A stretch of DNA of 64,000 bases from Litoditis marina. Lineage: Eukaryota > Nematoda > Chromadorea > Rhabditida > Rhabditidae. Shown here one piece after another: positions 11,125-21,300 of the stretch. Location: contig OZ038439.1 in NCBI GenBank assembly GCA_964036275.1, positions 10,248,904 to 10,312,903 on the forward strand, given 5' to 3'. The notes beneath the pieces were generated by a model. That model had not been told where the DNA came from. It did no database searches and worked only from the letters and a program-made list of their open reading frames with translations. Each line of letters begins with the position of its first letter. Position 1 is the stretch's first letter. Made by a program: the position numbers and the translations under genes.

Positions 11125-11362
11125 TATAGTTCGCACATTTCCCAACTGGACTTGGGCAGCTTGCCAATGAAATTTCAAGGCAGTTTTTGAACATGCTGAA
11201 ATACTTCAAAACAATAGAAATTTATGTGAAGGGTTCTTCCCCTTAGTTATAACTCGTATTCAGGGAAACATTACTGTAAAATATATGTTTTCTCCAAATA
11301 ATAGTCTTCCAAAGTTTTTGGCACGCTGCCAACGAGTCCAGTTGGGAAATGTGAGCACTATA
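11125..11362. mobile_element. Single 238-bp TATAGT element of the same family
   Basis: TIR TATAGTTCGCACATTTCCC on the left and, inverted, TATAGTGCTCACATTTCCC on the right. It shows the unit from which the palindrome at 7560-8068 was built. A fragment lies at about 141-289. Confidence 0.75.
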
Positions 11363-11421
11363 GTGCCGAGAAATAGTACGCACAGCGAGAGGTGCGGGTA
11401 GGGGTGAAGGTTCCGGGATTC

Positions 11422-11560
11422 TATACTAGAAGTGAATTGAATAGTCACGTGAACTAAGCATTCTTATGCGGAATTGTGCACTTTGTCAATGCACGTTTCT
11501 GAGTTTTGCTGTGTTTACCATGTTTCACGTGACTCTGCAATTGACTAACAGTGTAGTATA
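11422..11560. mobile_element. TATACTA element (CACGTGA-rich), copy 1
   Basis: 139 bp, TATACTAGAAGTGAATTGAA to GTGTAGTATA; shares TTGCACG..CTGTGTTTACCATGTTTC with copies 2 and 3. Confidence 0.6.
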
Positions 11561-11562
11561 CG

Positions 11563-13899
11563 TGCTCAGCAAATTTAGAAACGTCAACTTGTGCCACATT
11601 ACACCAACATAAATGAAACACTCTATTAATATGTAACGACTTGCTCGCATGACATAATTGAGTGATCGCATTTTCAATTCCATTCCTGGTAACGGTGCAA
11701 CATTGGGCGAAATTGGCCAGGTGAAAAGCTTCAGAGAGAGTAAAAGTGTAAAGTCATGTACACATTGCTAAGTTGGTTCTATGGCATATGAAGGACTTGA
11801 TTTGAATGAATCATTAAACAATTTCATACAAAATTTGTTGAAGTATAATCTACATTATGATTAGTACGAAATAACTATCACGTTGCTTATGATTACTGAA
11901 AGAACTATTGTTGACGATGTTTTTTTACGAAGCATAAGCACGAAGCATACTCATTGAGCAGTAACTATAAGGAAGCAGTTTCATTGTAGGGAGTGACCAA
12001 ATCTTCATTTTACCAAGACTTCGATACACGCCATAAATTATCAATTGAGCTCTAAAAAAGTAATGGAATGAACTACAAACACAGCGGGATAGAAATGTAA
12101 TGTACACCTGCGTTCATTTTGGCTTGGTTCGGTTTTTACCGAAACCACTGGTTAGGAGATCGGTCTGATTTCTGTTTGGTGTAGTGAATGCCAAATTTAT
12201 AAATTTCTGTCTCTTGCCGGAATCGAACCTGCGAGCAAAATTTTCGTAGCAGGGGGCAAACCACTGCGCTAGTGAAGCACATAACAAGCGAGCTTTGGAA
12301 TCGAATACATGTACTCAGCGAAAAGTGAGATATACAGTACCCTCCCGGCTTTCCGTTGGCTACGACTATAAGGATCGATTCGGGAATAAATTGGCCGCGT
12401 GCCTTGCCTACGTAGGCAAAACCCACGAACACTAATGCACTTGCTTTTTTTTCAAGAAACACTTAAAATGAACTTCGAACTAGCACTTATATTTGAATAC
12501 GGGTGGCAATGAACATCATATTCGAAATTATAGATTATTATGCTCAAGTGGTGAACTTAGCTGTCAATTAACTAATACTCAAGTTTGGTATTAGCCGTAA
12601 TCGAGTTTGCAGCGAGAAACAATCAAATAGACGCAAAGGACATCTAAAACCTGTGCGTACCAAAAATTCACGTGGATTTCCCATGAGACATTCATGGGCT
12701 ACCGTTCTTCCCACTCAGATAATTCTCAACAAAAAACAACGTACCGACTTTTCTCCTACAATTCAGATGCCAAGTGCGCAAAAGGATTACATGTTGCTTC
12801 ATTCCAATATCGGAGTTTTACAAGACAGAAACAACAGAGAGCGCAGTAGGGCCATATTTCTGGCTGAGTTTTCCAACGGTGTTTTCAGGCAGTTTTGTGG
12901 TTTTTGAGCCGTGGTTTTTGGTGAAATAAATTTGGTTTATCGTTTTCTGTGTGGAAAGTTTGAGCTGTTTGCTAGGTTCCAACTATACCATAGCACGAAA
13001 TGCAGTTGTCAGATGACATGGCATAACATAAAATAAAATTGTTTCAATAGAGGATACACATGCGTTGGGTGAATTCTGAAAAAAGTTTTCTCGAGGCGAA
13101 TTTTCATCGTTTCAGGCCACAATTGTCGAGTTTTGAAGTTTAAAAAGTTTGAGTTTTGAAATATTTCGAAATTTCGATTTGAACTGTTGGGAGAAATGGA
13201 GTGTTGGCGTTCCGAGTTATACCAACAAAATTACAAGATGCACCAAGTTGGTTTGCTTTAGAAAGAGCAAACCCAATATCATACTACTTATTTGGATGTA
13301 ACAGTCGCCTCCTAGCCAAAATTTGATCTGCAAATTAAATAGTTCAAAAACTAGGTTTGGAATCGTGTGATACGGTTTTCTAATTAACGTACTCTTCTTT
13401 GAGCTAATCAACTTAGAGACAATTATATTATTATGTAAAAATCATAATAGAAAGGAGTTAGACTCGAATGAGTATAGTATGGTATGCAAAACTAACTTGT
13501 TCTGCTAGGAACTAATGAAACCGAAGGTAGTTAAACGTTCCGAGTACTAATAATTCACTCGATTTATTAGATCTGGGACGAGATTTGTAATATAACTTCG
13601 TTTGTAAGTTGTACATTTTATGTAAACTTTGAGATACATTCATGAACTACCAGGCACAGAAAAGATTCATTATTGACATATAAGAGTGTACATAAATGCA
13701 TTTATATGATACATTCCTACAGAAAGAAAAATTTCAATAAAAACACTAGGAACCAAGTCGCCGCAAAGGTATACCTACATAACAACTGCACAAATAAGTT
13801 CAGCGTCAAAGCAAAAATCTAGTTATAAAATAAATGAATCGGAGCTTGGGAGACGTCTTCAGTGTTGATTCGCACAAAAAACTTAATCGCGCTATATCA
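11563..13899. other. No gene recognised apart from one repeat
   Basis: Only the tRNA-like element at 12179-12370 stands out. Short open frames at 12653-12907 and 13217-13411 lack splice-supported neighbours or family motifs. Confidence 0.45.
12179..12370 (-). mobile_element. tRNA-like TATAGT element, copy d
   Basis: On the minus strand it shows TAGCGCAGTGGTTTG (A box) and GGTTCGATTCCGG (B box). The left end is GTAGTGAATGCC and the right end ACGACTATA. Confidence 0.75.
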
Positions 13900-14088
13900 G
13901 GCGGCGTAGCAATCCCTTCACTCTCATGAGAAGTTCATATGAGGTTCTCATGAGATACCTCATGAGGTCTTCGTGAACTTTCAATGTTGTAGCATAGCAA
14001 AAATAGAATCTCATGAGAACCTCATGCTTATAGCTCATGAGGTGTCTCATGAGCTTTTCGAGAGCTTGCTGCGCCGCCTGGCCCCGGA
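13900..14088. mobile_element. CTCATGAG palindromic element, copy 1
   Basis: TIR AGGCGGCGTAGCAATCCC versus GCTTGCTGCGCCGCCT; interior made of repeated CTCATGAG palindromes. Other copies at about 19990-20155 and 25016-25197, and a fragment at 3460-3530. Confidence 0.65.
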
Positions 14089-14686
14089 GGGCAAACAGAA
14101 CGAGAGAACGCTCTGGAGACGTCTAGAACAGAGTAATTCTGACCAAAAAAATAGGAAAAACGCTGAACTAAACGAATAAAACTAGGTAAATTGTTTTAAA
14201 TCAACGGGATCTCCGAGCGAAAAGGTGTATAGAGGAAGGTCGTCAGCTTCTGCGAAGCAGATAACAGTTTTGTTGCGTCGCTCTCCAGAAAATCCGGAAA
14301 CACGCAGTGCGGAGTGAATAAGGACCGGCTCTAAAAGTAACCGGGTGTTTAGGTAGCCTAACCATTTTGGTAGTCGGTTCTCTGGGTTACCCAAGTAGGT
14401 AACCAGAAAAAATGGAAAAGGGTTGCCATCAATCAAAGTTTCGGGAATTTTTGTAAACACACTACTGTTCAATCACCCACTGTGATTTAGAACTGTACAG
14501 GACCTTCCCGGGCTGGTCCCGGGCAGAAATCGAAGTTCGAAATTATAAAAGTTCTGTGTTCTATGATGACGGAATAGTTATTGTAAATACATCATTACAG
14601 AAATATCTGAAAAGGTTTTTCAATTGAAAGAAATGCATATAAACGAACGTTCCTGGATACGAGGTAGACCCAACTAACCTTGAACA

Positions 14687-14776
14687 TTTCACAATCCGTT
14701 TGCAATCTTCCAATACCTCGAATATATGACGAGATTGCATTTGGGCCGTTGCAAATGAACGAATACACGGATTAGG
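14687..14776 (-). pseudogene. Diverged exon relic, second family copy
   Basis: An open stretch bounded by an ATTCAG acceptor-like site and a donor-like AAG/GTTAGT. It ends ...IFEVLEDCKRIVKCS plus two bases of a split codon, the same phase as the exon at 24118, with a spaced match of hydrophobic positions (FxMLxxxLRxLxxLxS in the intact exon). The next candidate exon (14625 leftwards) reaches a stop soon. A weaker third relic is at about 15520-15590 (RSYTTAKISPYIRDF then stop). I read these as remnants of tandem duplicates; a short divergent gene is the alternative. Confidence 0.3.
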
Positions 14777-15837
14777 CTGAATTAGGATAGAAACTCCACA
14801 AAACTGGGTAGACCCTTTCTCGAGGGTAACGAGCATTTTTAGCACATAGAGAGCACATAAACTAAGCAGAGGGATAGCGTCCCAGAAGGAGTCCTGGGAA
14901 ATAAGGCTTCTAACGAAAACAAGACAGAATAGATCATCACTGAAATAGACACGTATTCCAACACCTTTGGTGAACCATTCCTATTATGGTTACATTAAGG
15001 TGCTCAGTAAAAGATGAACTCAAAAAAGTCGTGAAAATGATTTTCGAGTTCATCATTTACCAGCACATCAATACAACCAAAACATCCAAATGTCCTAGTG
15101 ACCCAAATATAATTTGTTCAAATATATAACCTAATACATACTTTCCGATTATATTCACCTTATTCAAATGAACTAGAAGTTTTGTAGTTTTTCTAGGAGT
15201 ATGTACTCTGTAGATAAATAAGTAAATTTCTTGGTAAGAATATAAATATAAATTTTCCCCAATTAATACTGATCCGAACTTGATTTCACAGATTCGAAAA
15301 ACTCAGTTATTATTTTATTCAGAAATTAAAACCGAACTATACCTTCGATATACTACTGGGAACTTGATTGTCCTGGCTGATGTAGATACCGGCGGGAAAA
15401 ACGGTCAATATAACTTCTCGATTTTGGAGCAAAGATCTAGTGATACACCTTGGGAGTCATTCCGACAATGTGCACTGACTGATGGATAAGAAGAGAGATC
15501 TTCTCATCGAAACTTTTTTCTCAGAAATCTCGAATATATGGCGAGATTTTGGCAGTCGTATATGAACGAATTGTAAATAAACGAAATCGCCGAGTAGTGA
15601 GAGAAGAATAGAAACTCTGCGAAGCGTGGTAGTTCTTGTCCGCGAGTTACAATTTTTCCAGTATATTAGAAAATAGGTTGTTCGGAGGAATCTCATCCCA
15701 GAAGGAAAAATGTGTACTCCAAGCAGCCTTAGCAGCAGATTTATCCCCGATGCAACGACAGGAAGGAGGCTTTAAAAACACAGATATAAACTCCATAACA
15801 TTTGAACATCATTGTCTCTGATCTCGACCAACCAAAT

Positions 15838-16322
15838 ATAGTTCGTTTCATTCCCACTGAGACTCCTTCGCATTGGGCCGAGATTTTCGGATGACTATTT
15901 CTCAGAGCAAACATGAGTATCCCAAAAACCTTTTGGCGAATTCTTTATTTAACCGCGTTTTTTGTTAACCGCGCCAGTTAACCGTTAACCAAAAAAATGG
16001 TTAACACTTTTGTTAACCACTTGGTAACCGCGAATTTTGCCCAAAAGACGTTAGAAAAAAGGGTTACCAAAGGGTTAACAGAAAAATGGTTAAATGGTTA
16101 ACTGTAAAAAATGGTTAAATGGTTACCGGTTAACTGGCAGGGTTAACGAAATTCGCGGTTCCTTGTGGAATTTGCCAAACCTTTTCGTTTACGTGTTCTT
16201 GTAAAACTGAACAACCGATGACAGAAAATTACAGTTTTCTGAACAACTCCAAAGTGGTAAAAAATAGGCCGGGAAATTTATTGGCACGCTGCCAGAGTCT
16301 CAGTGGGAATGACCGGAACTAT
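15838..16322. mobile_element. Composite TATAGT element enclosing a GGTTAACC-rich repeat
   Basis: Begins TATAGTTCGTTTCATTCCCA and ends TGGGAATGACCGGAACTATA. The centre (15931-16180) is a separate repeat with GGTTAAC motifs, also found at about 711-930. Nested insertion is the simplest reading. Confidence 0.55.
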
Positions 16323-16486
16323 ACAAAGAAATACAAAGAAAGCGGAGAGCGATAAAACCACCGCATGGAAAATCATACATGTTGTCTTTTGGGAATGAAT
16401 AGAGCGCAAGTAAAGTTCAGTAAAGCATTTTTTGGCCGTTAATAGACAAAAAAACAAGAGCGAAATTGAATATAAATACAACTTAC

Positions 16487-16566
16487 CTCATGTGTGAAGG
16501 TCACTCTGGAGTTGCAGAGAGAGACAGAAACTACAGAGCCGTTGTCCAAGGGCAGGTTCCCCATTA
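16487..16566 (-). CDS. Orphan exon A of a duplicated exon pair
   Basis: An 80-nt exon-like segment with acceptor TTCCAG and donor GAG/GTAAGT. In one frame it reads VMGNLPLDNGSVVSVSLC and continues to ...VTFTHE. It aligns with the exon at 16857-16940 (IMQTVILENGSTLSVFSS ... VTLMR), sharing the LxNGSxxSV core. Family unknown. Both lie on the same strand as the gene at 18.3-24.2 kb and could be its 3' exons, but the phases could not be chained with confidence. Confidence 0.35.
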
Positions 16567-16856
16567 CTGGAAGAACGAACTAGGTATGTTATATTGGTTG
16601 TTAGTCTAGTTGAAAAAATCAAGGTTCGAGTAGAACTCATTTCCTACTCGTAACTCGAATGTTCGAGTTTTGAGTCGAAATTAACAACCCTACTGTATAT
16701 TAAGGCAAAAAATATACAATTACTATAAACTAGAGTAGGGGTAAAAGTAGAAAGTCGGAGAAGTACACGACTGAACTAGTACGACACACACATCATTACG
16801 GATTACGTAACTAACGGAAAGTCGAAATAAAAAAATAGAATGGAAAGAAAACCAAC

Positions 16857-16940
16857 CTCATGAGAGTTACAGTAGTACCAGAGCTGAAGACAGATAATGT
16901 GGAGCCATTCTCCAGAATTACAGTTTGCATAATGATAGCT
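16857..16940 (-). CDS. Orphan exon B of a duplicated exon pair
   Basis: An 84-nt exon-like segment with acceptor CTTTAG and donor GAG/GTTGGT, open in the frame containing VILENGSTLSVFSSGTTVTL. It is similar to the exon about 370 bp downstream on the same strand, so exon or gene duplication is likely. The alternating hydrophobic and Ser/Thr pattern suggests a beta-rich segment (inference only). Confidence 0.35.
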
Positions 16941-17212
16941 CTAAAGGATAGTAATAATACAATGTAATTCATTATACACAAGTGTAACAACGGAAGTAAA
17001 AACTAAGCTTATTGAATTACCACAGAAGACAAAAAGTAGCAAAACAGGGACTGAATAAAATAAAATAAATCTTCCATGGTTTTTTGGCTAATTTCAACAA
17101 GATTCGTTCAGTACAACAATGTGGCGATAAACTGCAAGAAAAGTACCAATAAGGCACAGTTAACTTTTCAATTTAGATTGTACAACAAGCAGAGTAGTAC
17201 TTAGGAAAGAAC

Positions 17213-17248
17213 TTAATAAGAGAGAGAAGGAGAAAAAGAGACGAGAGA

Positions 17249-17334
<86 letters not shown>
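17213..17334. repeat. (GA)n microsatellite
   Basis: An almost pure GA run of about 70 bp after a GA-rich lead. Confidence 0.9.
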
Positions 17335-17336
<2 letters not shown>

Positions 17337-17618
17337 CATCTAATGAGAACGTGCATCCCGATCAAACTACCACACATACTCTGTCACTAGAATAGATTAC
17401 TAAACTGTGCCCATATCCCAGTTGTGATTCGAGCCGCACAACCTATTGTCTAATCAAATGTCTAGTCAGCTGGAACAAAGTACAAAATGACAGAAAAGTC
17501 TAGAATATACCGTATCGGCCTCTCTCTCATCTAGCTTATGCAAATCTGTTTTTAGGGTTCATCGTTATTATTTGAAGTCCTAATGTTATGGTATACTAAC
17601 TTGAAAATCTCACCTTCA

Positions 17619-17712
17619 TTATAGAACTAGTTGTAGCTCAAGATTGGCGTCAGAAATATCCGAAAACCTCACAAATATGGCGAGATAACGTCTGTATATG
17701 AGAATGTTCTAT
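17619..17712 (-). pseudogene. Decayed copy of the 24.2-kb exon
   Basis: Bounded by an ACTATAG acceptor-like site and an AAG/GTGAG donor-like site. In the frame matching the exon at 24118-24213 it reads SYTDVISPYL and then a stop, compared with SYTEVVSTYT in the intact exon; after the stop it continues GFRIFLTPIL against GFRMLQTPLR. All three frames contain stops, so it cannot serve as an internal coding exon. It could be a relic of a tandem gene duplication. Confidence 0.4.
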
Positions 17713-17907
17713 AGTAGGGAATATTCCAGGCTGTTTTTCACCACTTTTAAGTTTTTCAAACAACTGAAAATCTCTATCAGCGGTTTTTCAGTTTCATAAG
17801 AACACGTAAACAGAAAAGGTTGTGAGAATACGTTTCTTTTTCCATAAGAAAGAGTCATCTGAAAAACTTGGCGCGATGCCAAAGGGTCTCAGTGGGAATG
17901 AAACGAA

Positions 17908-18108
17908 CATAGGGGTGCCGAATTCATAAATTGTTGTCTCTCGCTGGAATCGAGCCTGCGAGCAAAAGTTTCGTAGCTGGACGCTAACCACTGCGCCACA
18001 AGCGTATATTATATAACCGACAAGTATTGGAATTGAAAAGATTTGTCCGTTCACAACGGAAATCGAGATATACAGTACCTTCTCGCTTTTCCGTTGGTGA
18101 CGACTATG
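17908..18108 (-). mobile_element. tRNA-like TATAGT element, copy e
   Basis: A box TGGCGCAGTGGTTAGCG is an excellent match to eukaryotic tRNA; the B box has one change (GGCTCGATTCC). A short AT-rich insertion lies before the A box. Confidence 0.75.
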
Positions 18109-18328
18109 AGCTAGAACCAGTTTCTAACAATCTGAATCATCATTAATATATAGAATTGTAATGAGAAAGTTTTACTAAACCATACCTATCACATATAGAT
18201 GAATAACTCATAGACATTGGAGACGTCTAGTGCCGTGCTGCTTTGTAGATGGAAAGCTGTGGTGCGCAGTAAAGATATAATATTTCAATAAACAGAAAAT
18301 AAATAAACATATTTCAATGATAACTCAC

Positions 18329-21300
18329 TTGAGCATTGAGGCGAGACACTCTGACCCGCAAACAAAACATGTCTTCCACATGGGAACTGGAATAGATAAA
18401 TTCAGTCATCAGAGTAAAATGTGCAGATCTTCCAACAATTTACTAACTTGAAGAAGAACGATTATGTAGACCAATCCCGTCTCAGCGGTCCTTTAGACTG
18501 CAATGGAAAAATATATTGCGGTTTAAAAGACTGAAGGGTTTCGATTGGTCCACATACTCGTGCTTCCTTAACCAACAACATCAATTGCAAAACGAATACA
18601 GTCAAAGTTTTCTTCATTATTTAGTTTACTCTTCCACGCTTTAATCCAGTTTCTAACCTGCATAAAAGGGTAATTTTGCCTGAAAAAAAGTTTCAATTGT
18701 CAATTTCCCTCATGAAAAGAAAGGAACAACAAACCTTCAAGGGGGTAGTCAGGCCGTCTATATAGCACACGGCCCTAACAGGTGAAGAACCATTCCGGAA
18801 GAGTGCGCTCCGTTTCACCCCTCCACGCACGTAAATCTCCCATTAAAGGGGGGCTGCAATGAATTTTCAAATAAAAGATAGAATTCTATATAGGTCCCTT
18901 TCTTACTAGAATGACCAATTCGAAGCTCTGTTTTCCAAATTTCACAGTTTTTGCCTACTGTCAGAGACACAGAGGATGATTTGGAGTGAATGAATATTGA
19001 TTGCGCGCACTTCTATGACTCTTGTGCCTTTTCGGCTAACGCCGTTAGCCAAATCGGCCATTCAACGCAGCCCCCCCCCCCCTCTTTTAGCAAAGAAAGA
19101 CGAAGTGTGCTAAAAGTGTGCTGAAAATTCAAGAATGTGCTGAAAATTCAAGTAAGTTGAAAATAAGAACCGAGAATCAGAGAAAACTCGAATATTGAAT
19201 CCCATAAGAAGATATAATTTGTCTATCGCACGATTTTTGCTGAAAACTCAGGAGAGTAAGACTGGAAATCCATGGGATTTTCAATCAATTCCAATATCCG
19301 GTCTAATTTTAGCAATTTTTTTTTGAATGTTCAAAAACGAAAACCACTGAATCTCAATATCAACTTTTGAATTAATAATCCAAGATACCAATTCAAGAAA
19401 ACGAGTACATGATTAAGAACAAACCACAAAAGTCAATATAGCCAATAGCGAGCTTCGAGAAATACCAGTATCGGAAGTCAACTGAAATTGATTTGTTTTG
19501 GTCAAAATTAACATATAGTACATGCGTTGAGAAAGAGTAAAACAAACCAACTTATATAGTCGTTGCCAACGGAAAGGCGGGAGGGTACTGTATATTTCAA
19601 TTCGCGCTGTGTACGTACACATCTCTTCGATTCCAAAGCCTGCTCATTGTGTGCTCCAATAGCGCAGTGGTTCGCGCCCTGCTACAAAACTTCTGCTCGC
19701 AGGTTCGATTCCGGCGAGAGACAAATACTTATAAATTTGGCACTCACTATAATGATAATAGAATAGCGGGACTGTGCGGATACGATGAGATAAAAGGGTA
19801 GATGAGAGAACATAAAAGTCGCACTTTCGGCAATATTATGAATAGAATTCTGTAAATTCGTGGACACTTCAAAAGGTTTTCGATACAAGTAAAAAGCTGA
19901 CACTTTGACACACAAGCTGTTTTTCCCATGCGAATGTTTGTTGATTATACGACAGTTCGGAAGGTTGGCCAATTCACAGTTCAAACAATTCCTTATGAGA
20001 TTCCTAATGGGCAATATCTCACAAGCTTCTCATGAGATTCCATTGACTGCTATGCTAAAGCCTTAGAAGTTCACGAGTAGCTCATGACATTTTCATGAGT
20101 TTTTCGGGCAAACATTGTATGAGCTTCTCATGAGGTTGAACGGATCGCTACACGGTTCTGTGAACAAAAGAATACAATCATTCAACATTTAACACGTGAA
20201 TGTTCTTGTTTGTAGATGTGCCACTACAATTACTTGCGATCGAAGAATTATACAAAAAGTAATGAGAATAATTTTCTCTATGATTTTACAAATTAAAGCA
20301 CACATTAGAAATTGAATAATAGCAAAACCCACGGTTTTTTAACATACAGCGGGTGCAGTATGTGTGACCAAAAAATAGTGCTGCGCTTCAGAACCTTTTG
20401 CAACAAGACAATATTGATATAGCAATTTTGACCGAAACTTGGTTGAAAGCAAAAAGTGAGAATGGGGTATTTTTAGGTCCATTGTTAAATAAGTACCAAT
20501 GTGTTCGTTGTGATAGAAAACGCCTAATAGGTGGCGGAATTGTGTTGATATTAAGATCGGGTCTGAAATTTAAAGAAGTTTTTTCGGAATGTGTATCGAA
20601 AGGTTACGAAATTTTAGTGGTCGATATTTACTTGTCTAATAGTGCCTTTCGCTTTATCGCGGTTTACCGTACTCCTTCTTGTTCAATAGCGCACTCTTTC
20701 CAATTGAATAAGTGCATCAGTGATTTATCTGTTTGTGATCATCCGGTTGTTTGCCTGGGGGATTTTAACTTACCCGAATTGAATTGGCCATTAGGCGGAC
20801 AATCAAATTTTTTCACAATAGCGGAAAACTTTGTTGATATGATTGATGATTGTGAATTGAAACAATACGTTATAGCACCTAGTCGGAAAAACCACTTTTT
20901 AGATCTTGTGTTATGCAATAAGCTTGACCTAATTGAGAATTGTCGAGTTACCGCGCCTGTTGGAACCAGCGATCATAATTCTATTCATTTTGATATGAAA
21001 GTTACACGTCAGCCTGAGAAACTTGTCTGGAAAAGAAATTTCGAAGAGGCTAATTACGATCTTATTCGCGGGTACCTAGCTGGTGTAGATTGGGTTGGTT
21101 CGTTTTCCACAACTTGTTCCATTGACCAAATGTACGAGATGTTTATCGCGATTTTGAATCATACCATAGAAATGTTTGTACCTATGCGTATGGTTGTGGC
21201 AAATCGCACTAATCTCCCTAATTATTTGAGAAATATGAGTATGTATAGAGATGAACTATGGGAGCGCGCCCATTGCTCGACAAATAACACTTTGTGGCAA

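Noticed and set aside
14182..14472. 96-codon minus-strand open frame
   Set aside because: No family motif; contains no exon-like boundaries that match the phase of the neighbouring relics.
19661..19722. A functional tRNA gene
   Set aside because: A and B boxes are good but the acceptor and anticodon stems do not form, and the segment recurs as part of a dispersed element.
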